Assembly (NCBI GenBank): GCA_937894585.1
Contig: CALBGO010000131.1
Coordinates: 1-53,561 of the forward strand
From: an uncultured Eubacterium sp.
Lineage (GTDB): Bacteria > Bacillota > Clostridia > Peptostreptococcales > Anaerovoracaceae
Direction of reading: 5' to 3'
DNA length: 53,561 bases
This document shows positions 31,687-40,609 of this stretch, one piece after another. The notes below the pieces were generated by a model. It made no database searches, had not been told where the DNA came from, and worked only from the letters and a program-made list of their open reading frames with translations. The position numbers and the translations under genes are program-made. Each line of letters starts with the position of its first letter. The first letter of the stretch is position 1.

Positions 31687-33061
31687 AAAAGCCACGAAAG
31701 GAAGAATCCTTTCGGGGGAAGAAACGCAGGAAATACTGAATGTCTGCACGGATTCCAGAAAAGCAGGACCGGGGGATTTGTTTGTTCCGATTGTGGGGGA
31801 AGTCCACGATGCGCACAAATTTATTCCTCAGGTTCTTGAAAAAGACTGCACAGCCCTTTTGATTTCCGAAGAGAATACAGATACGGGAAACGCCGCGGCA
31901 ATTCTGGTGGATGATACTACAAAGGCGCTGCAGAGGCTTTCCGCATGGTATCTTGAAGGTCTGCATCTGAAAACAATTGCGGTGACAGGCAGTGTGGGAA
32001 AGACCAGTACCAGAGATATGGTTTATTGTATATTGAAGGAAAAATATGTTACAGGTACTGCCTTGGGTAATTTTAACAATGATATCGGCGTTCCTCTGAC
32101 GATTTTCTCTTTTGATGATTCTATGGAAGCGGCTGTACTGGAAGTCGGTATGGATCATTTCGGAGAAATTCACAGACTGGCGGATATAATCAGACCGGAT
32201 ATTGGAATAATAACCAATGTAGGTGTTTCCCACATTGAGAATCTGGGAAGCCGGGAAGGAATCCTGAAGGCTAAGATGGAAATTACCGACTTTTTCGGTC
32301 CTGAAAACACACTGGTGATTAACGGTGATAACGATATGCTGGCAGGCATTGAAAGTTCGGGGGAATACCGGCTGGTCCGCAGCGGTACGGGCAAAGACTG
32401 TGACTGGCAGATTTTCGATATCGAAGATTTCGGTGCAGACGGTATTTCGTACAAGCTGAAAACTGGCAGCGGAATCCATGAGATTTCTCTGGGAATCCCG
32501 GGGGCGCACAATGCTTTGAATTCGGCTCTTGCCATTGCGGCGGCAAATTGCCTGGGGGTCAGCGTTGAAGAAGCTAAACGGGGACTTTCGGCTATAAAGC
32601 TGACGGGAAAGAGACTGACTGTTAAAACGGCGGGCGGAATCAAGGTGATTGACGACACCTACAATGCCGCGCCGGATTCGATGAAATCGGCAGTAGATAC
32701 ACTGATGCATACAGAGGGAAAACGAAAAATCGCCATACTCGGCGGTATGAATGAGCTGGGTGACGAATCTTCGAAATACCATGAAGAGATCGGCGCTTAT
32801 GTGGTTTTGCAGGGCGTGGAAATTCTGATCACTGCAGGTGATAAAGCTTTTGATATTGCCCGCGGCGCAGAAAAGCAAAATGAAGAAGCTGCGGCAGATA
32901 ACGGTGCGCTGAGAACGGAAATCAGGCATTTTGAAACGAAAGAAGCGCTGTGTGAAGTGATCGGAGAACTATTAAAAGATGGTGATACAGTTTTGGTAAA
33001 AGGTTCCAGAACGATGGAGATGGAACTGGTCGCAGATAAAATTTTGAAGGAACAGGAGTAA
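31658..33061 (+). CDS. murF: UDP-MurNAc-tripeptide:D-Ala-D-Ala ligase MurF
   Basis: 467 residues. ATP-binding VTGSVGKTSTRDMV near residue 110, GNFNNDIGVPLTI and EVGMDHFGEI (MurF-specific), NALNSALAIAAA, and IDDTYNAAPDSM with the family Asn-Ala-Pro. Starts with ATG inside the end of murE, with AAAGGTG upstream, so it is translationally coupled. It adds D-Ala-D-Ala to complete the UDP-MurNAc-pentapeptide used by MraY, the next gene. Confidence 0.96.
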   Translation: MNRITLGEIEKATKGRILSGEETQEILNVCTDSRKAGPGDLFVPIVGEVHDAHKFIPQVLEKDCTALLISEENTDTGNAAAILVDDTTKALQRLSAWYLEGLHLKTIAVTGSVGKTSTRDMVYCILKEKYVTGTALGNFNNDIGVPLTIFSFDDSMEAAVLEVGMDHFGEIHRLADIIRPDIGIITNVGVSHIENLGSREGILKAKMEITDFFGPENTLVINGDNDMLAGIESSGEYRLVRSGTGKDCDWQIFDIEDFGADGISYKLKTGSGIHEISLGIPGAHNALNSALAIAAANCLGVSVEEAKRGLSAIKLTGKRLTVKTAGGIKVIDDTYNAAPDSMKSAVDTLMHTEGKRKIAILGGMNELGDESSKYHEEIGAYVVLQGVEILITAGDKAFDIARGAEKQNEEAAADNGALRTEIRHFETKEALCEVIGELLKDGDTVLVKGSRTMEMELVADKILKEQE

Positions 33062-33066
33062 CAGAT

Positions 33067-34032
33067 ATGCAGATTTTTCAACTACTTGCGCTGACAGCAT
33101 TATCCATTATGGCATCTATTATATTAACATCAATTGAACTTCCGATTCTGAAACACAGACAGTTCCGGCAGTTCATCAGAGAGGAGGGACCACAGTCCCA
33201 TCTTTCCAAGGAAGGTACGCCGACCATGGGAGGTATCGCTATTTTTCTGGCGCTCAGTCTGATGACTTTTATCGGAGGCTTTATTTCAACAGATACTTAT
33301 ATTATGCTTACGGTAACTTTGCTTTTCGGGCTGATCGGTTTTTTCGACGATTACATCAAAGTTGCAAAGAAACACAATCTGGGTCTTCGGGCTTGGCAGA
33401 AGCTGGTGCTGCAGATTCTGTTCGCGGCGGCTTTGGCTGTTTATATGGCAAAGTTTTCCGGTTACGGCACAGAAGTATGGATTCCGTTTATCGATGAATA
33501 TGTGGACTTTGGGTGGTTTTATATTCCTTTCGTAATTTTTGTGGTGGTTGCTATGGCAAATGCCGTAAATCTGACCGACGGTCTTGACGGCCTGTCCTCC
33601 GGTGTTACGGCTCTGGTGGCATTTTTCTTTGCGATTACAGCGATGCAGTACGGACATAATTCCGCCAGTGTATTCTGTGTTGCGCTGACCGGCGCATGTC
33701 TGGGATTTCTGGTATTCAACAAATATCCGGCAAAGCTGTTTATGGGAGATACCGGTTCCATGGCTCTTGGCGGAGCCCTTGCCAGCGCGGCGATTATTAT
33801 GAAAATGGAATTTCTGCTGCCGATTGCGGGACTGATTTATGTTCTGGAAGCACTTTCCGTAATTATTCAGGTGGTTTATTTTAAGGCTACCGGCGGAAAG
33901 AGATTCTTCAAAATGGCCCCGCTTCACCATCATTTTGAAATGTGCGGTATGAAAGAAAAACATGTGGTTGCTATGTTCTGGTTTGTGGCGCTGCTTTGCT
34001 GCGGACTTGCGTATCTGGTAATCAATCTGTAG
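33067..34032 (+). CDS. mraY: Phospho-MurNAc-pentapeptide transferase MraY
   Basis: 321 residues, ten membrane segments. Family motifs: HLSKEGTPTMGGIAIF near residue 46, the catalytic FFDDYIKV, NAVNLTDGLDGLSSG, FMGDTGSMALGG and the histidine cluster PLHHHFEM. It transfers phospho-MurNAc-pentapeptide to undecaprenyl phosphate, making lipid I. It lies 5 bp after murF with GGAG upstream. Complete and normal length. Confidence 0.97.
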   Translation: MQIFQLLALTALSIMASIILTSIELPILKHRQFRQFIREEGPQSHLSKEGTPTMGGIAIFLALSLMTFIGGFISTDTYIMLTVTLLFGLIGFFDDYIKVAKKHNLGLRAWQKLVLQILFAAALAVYMAKFSGYGTEVWIPFIDEYVDFGWFYIPFVIFVVVAMANAVNLTDGLDGLSSGVTALVAFFFAITAMQYGHNSASVFCVALTGACLGFLVFNKYPAKLFMGDTGSMALGGALASAAIIMKMEFLLPIAGLIYVLEALSVIIQVVYFKATGGKRFFKMAPLHHHFEMCGMKEKHVVAMFWFVALLCCGLAYLVINL

Positions 34033-34075
34033 CGTTGTAACGGTTAAATTTTATATCATTTAAGAGGGTAGAGAT

Positions 34076-35452
34076 ATGAATGCGAATTTAGAGAATATCA
34101 AGGATAAGAAAATACTGGTTGTGGGTCTTGGCAAATCAGGGATTGCCGCCTGTCAGGCTATGGTAAGACTCGGTGCGGAAGTTTCCGTACAGGATTCAAA
34201 AAGAGAAGACGATGTGGACCCGCAGCTTGTAACTTTTCTGAAGGGCAGAGGCGTCAGCTGCTATTTTGACCGGGTGCCTTGCGATATCGGGATTTATGAT
34301 ATGATGATTTTAAGTCCGGGGGTAAGTCCGGAGCTGCCTTTTATTAAAGAGGCGCAAGAAAAGGGTGTGGAGATTATCGGTGAGCTTGAAATCGCATACC
34401 GCATCGGAAAGGGCAGATATGCTGCTATTACGGGAACCAACGGAAAGACCACAACGACTACCCTGGTGGGCGAAATTTTTAAAGCGGCAAAGAGAAAGAC
34501 TTATGTGGTGGGAAACATCGGCGTAGCAGTAATCTCCGCTTCTTTAGACGCGGAAGAAGACGCCTGGCTCGTAACGGAAACCAGCAGCTTTCAGCTGGAA
34601 ACCACCAGATATTTCAAACCGCAGGTTTCGGCTATTCTGAATCTGAGCCCGGATCATCTGAACAGACACCATACGATGAAGGCTTACGAAGAAGCGAAGG
34701 CGAAAATTTTTGCAAATCAGACAGAGGGCGATTATCTGGTTATCAACAGTGATGATAAAGAATGTATGAAGCTGGCAAAGAGCTGCCGTGCAAAAGTGGT
34801 TCCTTTCAGCAGAAAACAGGAGCTTTCCTTCGGCGCATATAAAGCGGGAGACAGTATTGTCATTAAAACGGAAAACGGCGATATAATAGAAATATGTAAA
34901 GTGCAGGATTTGAAGATTATCGGGGAACATAATCTGGAAAATGCCCTTGCCGCAGCGGCAGTAGCTTTCTTTTCCGGTGTTGAGCCTGCTGTAATCGGAA
35001 AAACCCTTGCAGAATTTTCCGGGGTTGAACACCGGCTGGAATACTGCGGTACGGTGGACGGCGTAAAGTATTACAATGATTCCAAGGGGACTAATATCGA
35101 CGCGGCGGTAACTGCTGTTCGCGCGGTCAAAGAACCGATTGTTCTGATTGCCGGCGGCGATGGAAAAGGTCAGGTTTTTGACGAACTGATACAGAGCTTT
35201 GCCGGAAAGGTAAAGAAAATGATTCTGCTCGGCAGAGATGCGCCGATGATTGAGGAAGCGGCAAAGAGGGCAGGATTTACCGACTATGTGTACTGCAGAG
35301 ATATGGATGAATGTGTGCGCACCGCAGCGGAAACAGCAGAAAAAGGTGATGCGGTTCTTCTGTCACCGGCCTGCGCAAGCTGGGATATGTATGCCAACTT
35401 TGAACAAAGGGGAGAACACTTCAAAAATTGTGTAAATAGGTTAGAAAGATAA
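34076..35452 (+). CDS. murD: UDP-MurNAc-L-Ala:D-Glu ligase MurD
   Basis: 458 residues. N-terminal Rossmann domain (ILVVGLGKSGIAACQAM), LSPGVSPELPFI, ATP site ITGTNGKTTTTTLVGEI near residue 118, ETSSFQLETTRYFKP, LNLSPDHLNRH, and C-terminal NDSKGTNIDA and LIAGGDGKG. Adds D-Glu to UDP-MurNAc-L-Ala. AAGAGGG precedes the ATG. Its stop overlaps the ftsW start by one base (TAATG). Confidence 0.97.
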   Translation: MNANLENIKDKKILVVGLGKSGIAACQAMVRLGAEVSVQDSKREDDVDPQLVTFLKGRGVSCYFDRVPCDIGIYDMMILSPGVSPELPFIKEAQEKGVEIIGELEIAYRIGKGRYAAITGTNGKTTTTTLVGEIFKAAKRKTYVVGNIGVAVISASLDAEEDAWLVTETSSFQLETTRYFKPQVSAILNLSPDHLNRHHTMKAYEEAKAKIFANQTEGDYLVINSDDKECMKLAKSCRAKVVPFSRKQELSFGAYKAGDSIVIKTENGDIIEICKVQDLKIIGEHNLENALAAAAVAFFSGVEPAVIGKTLAEFSGVEHRLEYCGTVDGVKYYNDSKGTNIDAAVTAVRAVKEPIVLIAGGDGKGQVFDELIQSFAGKVKKMILLGRDAPMIEEAAKRAGFTDYVYCRDMDECVRTAAETAEKGDAVLLSPACASWDMYANFEQRGEHFKNCVNRLER

Positions 35453-36609
35453 TGAAACTGAATTTAAAATCCAGAAGAAATTTAAGAACAAGCGATTTTG
35501 TGATTATAGCTATGGTGACCGTGCTGGTTATCTTCGGCGTTGTTATGGTATTCAGCGCCAGCTACTATAAATCTATCAATGAGAACGGAACGCCGTACAG
35601 CTTTCTGATCAAACAGGGTGTATTCGCTGTCATCGGCTTCGGCATTATGTGGTTCTGTTCTCATCTGGATTATCATATATACAGGAGACTGTCAATTTTG
35701 ATTCTGGGCGGAAGTCTGATTCTGCTGTTTTTGGTATTTACACCTTTGGGTGTTTCGGAAGGAGGCGCAACCCGTGCGATCTATGTCGGGTTTACCATTA
35801 TGCCCGGAGAGCTTGCAAAGGTTGCGGTAATCGTATTTACAGCCGCCTTTCTGGCCTCTGACCCGAAGCGGATTCTTTCTTTCCGCAGGGGTATTTTTCC
35901 GCTGATTGTGCTGATGGCAGCGGTGGCGGGTCTGATTATTCTGCAGCCGAATCTTTCCACCGCTATTACGGTCTGCGGAATTATTGCAGGCATTATGTTT
36001 ATTGCGGGTCTTGAGTGGAAGTATGTCATCGGTGTGGGTGCTGTAGGCGGCGGTGCCATGCTGACCCTTGCCCTGCTGGGCGATAATCTGGGTATGGAGC
36101 ACTGGTCCAAGCGTCTGACTTCTTTTATGGACCCTTTTGCCGATGCTCAGGGAGACGGATATCAGGTTGTGCAGTCGCTTCTGGCTTTGGGATCGGGAGG
36201 TCTGTTCGGACTGGGACTCGGAAAGAGTATACAGAAAAACCTGTATCTTCCGGAGCCGCAAAACGATGTAATCCTTGCGATTATCGGGGAAGAGCTGGGG
36301 CTGATCGGACTGCTGCTTCTGATGGCTTTGTACGGGGTTCTGATCTGGAGATGTTTTCATGTGTGCATCAATGCGCCGGATCGTTTCGGTATGCTTCTGA
36401 CAGGGGGCATTACCGTTATGATCGGACTGCAGGTTATTTTGAATGTTGCGGTTGTAACTTCGTCTATGCCGCCTACAGGTGTTTCTTTGCCTTTTGTCAG
36501 CTACGGCGGAAATTCTCTGTGGATTTTTATGGGATGCGCGGGAATTGTGCTTAATGTCTCCAAGCAGAGCGGCGGCAGAAGAACGGAGAAAAAGGAGAAA
36601 CGACAGTAA
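35452..36609 (+). CDS. ftsW: Lipid II polymerase FtsW (SEDS family)
   Basis: 385 residues with about ten membrane segments. SEDS motifs: VMVFSASYYKS, LGVSEGGATRAIYVGF with the polymerase region, FIMPGELAKVAVI, EEHWSKRLTSFMDPF-like GMEHWSKRLTSFMDPFADAQGDGYQVVQSLLALGSGGLFGLGLG, FAIIGEELGLIG and the C-terminal PTGVSLPFVSYGGNS. It polymerises glycan strands with the class B PBP encoded upstream. A SpoVE role in sporulation cannot be distinguished from FtsW by sequence alone. Basic C-terminal tail. Confidence 0.94.
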   Translation: MKLNLKSRRNLRTSDFVIIAMVTVLVIFGVVMVFSASYYKSINENGTPYSFLIKQGVFAVIGFGIMWFCSHLDYHIYRRLSILILGGSLILLFLVFTPLGVSEGGATRAIYVGFTIMPGELAKVAVIVFTAAFLASDPKRILSFRRGIFPLIVLMAAVAGLIILQPNLSTAITVCGIIAGIMFIAGLEWKYVIGVGAVGGGAMLTLALLGDNLGMEHWSKRLTSFMDPFADAQGDGYQVVQSLLALGSGGLFGLGLGKSIQKNLYLPEPQNDVILAIIGEELGLIGLLLLMALYGVLIWRCFHVCINAPDRFGMLLTGGITVMIGLQVILNVAVVTSSMPPTGVSLPFVSYGGNSLWIFMGCAGIVLNVSKQSGGRRTEKKEKRQ

Positions 36610-36625
36610 AGCGGAGGTTTAGAAT

Positions 36626-37726
36626 ATGAGAGTCATTGTAACAGGCGGCGGCAGCGGCGGACATATTTATCCTGCCATAGCTATCGCGGATAAAATAAAA
36701 GAAAAAGAACCGGAGTCGGAAATTCTCTATATCGGCAATGATATCGGTCTGGAAAAAGACATTGTACCGCAGACAGGGTATCCGATGGAGCTGGTTTCGG
36801 CAAAATGGCTGGATCGGCGCAATATCCTGAAAATTTTTGATACCGGATTTTCTACTATGCGGGGAATCAGACAGGCGTATAAAATTATGAAGAAATTCAA
36901 ACCGGATGCAGTAATCGGTACGGGAGGGTTTGTCTGCGTACCGGTTATGTATGCGGGACATAAGTACGGCGCAAAATGTTATCTCCACGAGCAGAATGCT
37001 TTTCCGGGAGTAGCCAATAAGACTTTGGAGAAATTTGCGGACAAAGTGTTTCTGGGATTTCCGGAAGCCAGTCATTATTTTCATCAGCCGGAGAAACATA
37101 TTGTAGTCGGAAACCCGGTCCGCAGACGGTTTTACGATATTGACAAAATCGCGGCGCGGGAAAAACTGGGAATCCCGCAGAATGATTTTACTGTATTTTC
37201 TTTTGGCGGAAGCCAAGGTGCAGAAAAAATCAACGAAGTAGCTTTTGAATTGATGGAAGCGGTTAACGGACACGACGGAGTAAGCTTCATCTTTGGAACA
37301 GGAAGTCAGTATTATGACGAGGTTCTTGAAAAAGCAGAGAGCAGAGGAATCGAAATCAGGGATAATATCAGAGTGAAATCGTATATCAACGATATGGAAA
37401 GCTATCTGGGCGCGGCAGATCTTATCATCAGCCGGGCGGGAGCTTTGTCTGTTGCGGAGACTACAGTATGCGGAAAAGCATCTATTCTGATTCCGTCGCC
37501 CAATGTAACGGGAAATCACCAGTTTTTTAATGCAAAATCCGTTGCTGACCGGGGCGGCGCAGTACTGATCGAAGAAAAAGATCTGAATCCGGAAGGTCTT
37601 CTGGCAGAAGTGATGCGGCTTAAAAATAATCCTGAAATTCTGGAAAAGATGAGCCGCGCCAGCAAAGCATGCGCGCCTCTTTCTGCCACGGAACTGATTT
37701 ATTCGGAGATAAAAAAATATGAGTGA
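36626..37726 (+). CDS. murG: Lipid II synthase MurG (UDP-GlcNAc transferase)
   Basis: 366 residues, GT-B fold. First Gly-rich loop TGGGSGGHIYPAIAIA at residues 6-21, second GTGGFVCVPVMYAG, LHEQNAFPGVANK, FSFGGSQGAEKIN, and C-terminal SRAGALSVAETTVCGKASILIPSPNVTGNHQ that binds UDP-GlcNAc. It converts lipid I to lipid II at the inner membrane face. GGAGG precedes the ATG. Overlaps the next gene by 8 bp. Confidence 0.97.
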   Translation: MRVIVTGGGSGGHIYPAIAIADKIKEKEPESEILYIGNDIGLEKDIVPQTGYPMELVSAKWLDRRNILKIFDTGFSTMRGIRQAYKIMKKFKPDAVIGTGGFVCVPVMYAGHKYGAKCYLHEQNAFPGVANKTLEKFADKVFLGFPEASHYFHQPEKHIVVGNPVRRRFYDIDKIAAREKLGIPQNDFTVFSFGGSQGAEKINEVAFELMEAVNGHDGVSFIFGTGSQYYDEVLEKAESRGIEIRDNIRVKSYINDMESYLGAADLIISRAGALSVAETTVCGKASILIPSPNVTGNHQFFNAKSVADRGGAVLIEEKDLNPEGLLAEVMRLKNNPEILEKMSRASKACAPLSATELIYSEIKKYE

Positions 37727-38507
37727 ACATTACGATGAACAATATGAGGATATTGAATTTCGGGAGATAGACAGAACTAAGAAAGTCAGAAAAAAGAAAA
37801 ACTATATGGCAAGATTCCTGATTCTTGCCGGGGCGGCTGCCGCAATTTTTCTTTTTCTGGCATCCGGGATTTTTGATGTCAAAAATATTGAGGTTACGGG
37901 AAACCGGTACTACAGCGATAAGGAAGTTATCAATCTGGGTCTTGTAAAAACAGGAGAAAATATTTTCTGGGATACAGACATAGGGAAGATTGAAGACAAC
38001 CTGATGAAAGATCCGTATTTTGCGGAGGTTAAGGTCAGACGAAAACTGCCTTCGGGTATTTCCATCGAGGTAAAAGAGCGCAGACAGACGGCTGCTGTAG
38101 TCTATGGTGATTCTTACATTGTGATCGATAAGGACGGCGTTGTACTGAGAAAAAGTACGGTGGACCCTAAAGTGAGTCTTTTGACAGGGCTGACTGTGAG
38201 CAGAATGAATGTGGGGGAAAAGCTGGAAGCCGAAGAAAAAGCGACTTTAGCGACTACGCTGAATACGCTTGACGCTATGACGGACGGTGATATTTATTTC
38301 AAAAAAATTGATGTTTCCGGCATTGTACTCCGGGCATATATTTACGACACACTGGTTGTGAAGGGTACGGCAAAACAGATTCAGAACGCCATTGAAAGCG
38401 GCAATCTGCAGAAAGTTGTCAATAATCTTTTAAAAAACGACACAACTCGCGGTACAATCCATTTGGGAGACCATAATTATATGCCGTTTTCGCCGGAATT
38501 TGAATAA
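37719..38507 (+). CDS. ftsQ: Cell division protein FtsQ/DivIB
   Basis: 262 residues. Charged N-terminal cytoplasmic part (EHYDEQYEDIEFREIDRTKKVRKKK), one membrane helix (about 30-48), then the POTRA domain starting FDVKNIEVTGNRYYSDKEVINLG and FtsQ-domain VKVRRKLPSGISIEVKERR. It forms the FtsQ-FtsL-DivIC complex that controls septal synthesis. The start overlaps murG by 8 bp. In Firmicutes the name divIB is equally used. A short spacer then leads to ftsZ. Confidence 0.93.
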   Translation: MSEHYDEQYEDIEFREIDRTKKVRKKKNYMARFLILAGAAAAIFLFLASGIFDVKNIEVTGNRYYSDKEVINLGLVKTGENIFWDTDIGKIEDNLMKDPYFAEVKVRRKLPSGISIEVKERRQTAAVVYGDSYIVIDKDGVVLRKSTVDPKVSLLTGLTVSRMNVGEKLEAEEKATLATTLNTLDAMTDGDIYFKKIDVSGIVLRAYIYDTLVVKGTAKQIQNAIESGNLQKVVNNLLKNDTTRGTIHLGDHNYMPFSPEFE

Positions 38508-38534
38508 AAAAATGGTGCAAAGAATGAAATTGTG

Positions 38535-38543
38535 TGATAGAAT
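38535..38543 (+). promoter_or_regulatory. Candidate extended -10 for ftsZ
   Basis: TGATAGAAT (TGn plus TAGAAT) lies in the 72-bp gap before ftsZ. The -35 is weak, so a dedicated ftsZ promoter is only tentative. Confidence 0.35.
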
Positions 38544-38579
38544 GTAATATATTATGGGATGCAAGGAGGCAATTTATCG

Positions 38580-39710
38580 ATGTTGCAATTTGAGACAGGT
38601 CAAGATAATGCGGCGGTCATCAAGGTAATCGGCGTCGGCGGCGGCGGCTGCAACGCAGTAAACCGGATGATGGAAGCCGAGTTGAAGGGAGTACAGTTTA
38701 TTGCCGTAAATACGGATAAACAGGCTCTGAATAGATGTAAAGCCGAAACTAAAATTCAGATTGGAGAGAAACTGACAAGAGGTCTGGGCGCAGGCGGAAA
38801 TCCGGAAGTAGGACAGCGCTCTGCGGAAGAGACACTTGATGAAATAACAGATTTACTGGAAGGGTCCGATATGGTGTTCATTACTGCCGGCATGGGCGGC
38901 GGTACGGGAACAGGTGCGGCGCCGATTATTGCCAAAGCTTCCAAAGACCTGGGGATTTTGACTGTAGGTGTTGTAACCAAGCCGTTTTCTTTTGAAGGCA
39001 AGAAGAGAAAAGACCAGGCGGAGCTTGGACTGAGCTTTCTGAAGAAATATGTGGACTCTCTTGTAGTCGTACCTAATGATAAACTTTTGCAGAACTGTGA
39101 GAAGAATACCTCCATGCTGCAGGCCTTTACCATGGCTGACGACATTCTGAGACAGGGTGTACAGGGGATTTCGGATTTGATTTCCGATTTTGCGCTGATC
39201 AATGTGGACTTTGCCGATGTCAAGAGCGTTATGACAGACAGAGGAATTGCGCACATGGGTGTCGGACACGGCAAGGGAGACAACAGAGCCAAAGAGGCGG
39301 TTACAGCCGCAATCGAAAGCCCGCTGCTTGAAACAACCATTTCCGGTGCAAGAGCAATTCTCCTGTATGTATCCGGCGGATATGATCTGGGTATGCTGGA
39401 AGTTAATGAAATTGCAAGTATGGTTGAGGAGCAGGCGGACAGAGAAGCTATTCTGATCTTTGGTGCTGCTGTCAGCGAAGAAATGAATGATGAGATTGCA
39501 ATTACAGTGATTGCAACAGGCTTCGGCGAGGGACTGGATTCCGTTCCTTTAAACTACAGCAATTTCGGCAGGAAACCTCAGGAAGTGGTGACAGAAGACG
39601 GCCTGACAGGCAGAAGTGTCACTTTAGGAGAGATTTTTGAAGAAACCAGAGATGAAGATGCAAGCAATTCCAGATTTGGAGACATACCTTCATTTTTGAA
39701 CAGAAAATAG
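38580..39710 (+). CDS. ftsZ: Cell division GTPase FtsZ
   Basis: 376 residues. I start at the ATG at 38580, with AAGGAGG at 38563-38569; the frame upstream to 38559 would include the ribosome site itself. Tubulin signature GGGTGTGAAP near residue 105, IGVGGGGCNAVNRM at the N-terminus, and the T7 region with NVDFADV. C-terminal peptide DIPSFLNRK binds partner proteins. Forms the division ring. No ftsA precedes it and no spoIIGA-sigE-sigG follows. A terminator ends the cluster. Confidence 0.97.
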   Translation: MLQFETGQDNAAVIKVIGVGGGGCNAVNRMMEAELKGVQFIAVNTDKQALNRCKAETKIQIGEKLTRGLGAGGNPEVGQRSAEETLDEITDLLEGSDMVFITAGMGGGTGTGAAPIIAKASKDLGILTVGVVTKPFSFEGKKRKDQAELGLSFLKKYVDSLVVVPNDKLLQNCEKNTSMLQAFTMADDILRQGVQGISDLISDFALINVDFADVKSVMTDRGIAHMGVGHGKGDNRAKEAVTAAIESPLLETTISGARAILLYVSGGYDLGMLEVNEIASMVEEQADREAILIFGAAVSEEMNDEIAITVIATGFGEGLDSVPLNYSNFGRKPQEVVTEDGLTGRSVTLGEIFEETRDEDASNSRFGDIPSFLNRK

Positions 39711-39724
39711 AAACGCGTGAGTTG

Positions 39725-39754
39725 AAAGCCGGCATATTTCGTGACCGGCTTTTT
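39725..39754 (+). terminator. Intrinsic terminator of the dcw cluster
   Basis: AAAGCCGG pairs with CCGGCTTT, followed by a T run (to 39754), 15 bp after ftsZ. Confidence 0.85.
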
Positions 39755-39789
39755 CGTGATTTTAGTCAAAGGATATTTCAAATACATAA

Positions 39790-40557
39790 ATGATAAAAGA
39801 AATTCGTTCCAGAGACAACAGAATATACAAAGAGTGCAGGAAACTTTCTCAGAAAAAGTACCGCGATCAGCAGGGACTTTATCTGATTGAAGGATATAAT
39901 CTCATCGGCGAGGCGCCTGCTTCTGAAATGATGTATGCAGTGCTTCGTGAGGGTGCTGACTGCGGGGGGCTTTCCGGAGAGAATATCTACATAATGGAAG
40001 CCGAACTGTTTGATAAGATTGCGCAGACGGAAACCAGTCAGGGCATTATCGCTGTGATGAAGAGGCGTATTTATGACAGGCAAGCGGTGAAGCGTCTGTG
40101 CGGACCGGGAAAGAATCTTGCGGTTCTTGACAGGCTGCAGGACCCGGGCAATATCGGCACCATCATCAGAACCGCCGAGGGAGCAGGTTACGCGGCAGTA
40201 GTCTGTCTGCGGGGAACAGGAGATGTTTATGCTCCGAAAACCATTCGTGCGGCGGCAGGATCAGTCTTTAGAATCCCTATTATCAAGGTCGAGGATAATA
40301 GGGAGCTTTGCGGGCTGGTGCGGGATTTAGGCAAACGCCTTGCCGTTACCTGCCTTGATACCGACAACTACTATTTTGACACCGATTTGTCGTCCGATAC
40401 TGCGCTTGTCATCGGCAACGAAGGCCGCGGGGTATCACGGGAGCTGATAGAAACGGCGGATGTCAGAGTTAAAATACCGATGGAGGGAAAACTGGAATCT
40501 CTCAATGCTTCTGTTGCCGCAGGCATTCTGATGTACGAGGCACAGAGAAAACGGTAA
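39790..40557 (+). CDS. TrmH/SpoU-family RNA 2'-O-methyltransferase
   Basis: 255 residues. N-terminal substrate-binding domain (REIRSRDNRIYKECRKLSQKKYRDQQGLYLIEG), then the SPOUT methyltransferase domain with its three motifs: DRLQDPGNIGTIIRTAEGAG (motif 1), LVIGNEGRGVS (motif 2), and VKIPMEGKLESLNASVAAGILMYE (motif 3). It methylates ribose 2'-OH in rRNA or tRNA; the exact nucleotide is not readable. Relatives directly before pheS are frequent in Firmicutes. Only a weak ribosome site (AAAGGAT) is visible. Confidence 0.93.
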   Translation: MIKEIRSRDNRIYKECRKLSQKKYRDQQGLYLIEGYNLIGEAPASEMMYAVLREGADCGGLSGENIYIMEAELFDKIAQTETSQGIIAVMKRRIYDRQAVKRLCGPGKNLAVLDRLQDPGNIGTIIRTAEGAGYAAVVCLRGTGDVYAPKTIRAAAGSVFRIPIIKVEDNRELCGLVRDLGKRLAVTCLDTDNYYFDTDLSSDTALVIGNEGRGVSRELIETADVRVKIPMEGKLESLNASVAAGILMYEAQRKR

Positions 40558-40609
40558 AAAATCATATCATATACGAGAATACAAATTTTGATAAGTGAGG
40601 TTTAGCAAA

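Noticed and set aside
40558..40609. T-box leader for pheST
   Set aside because: The gap is about 50 bp, far too short, and contains no T-box sequence or terminator.
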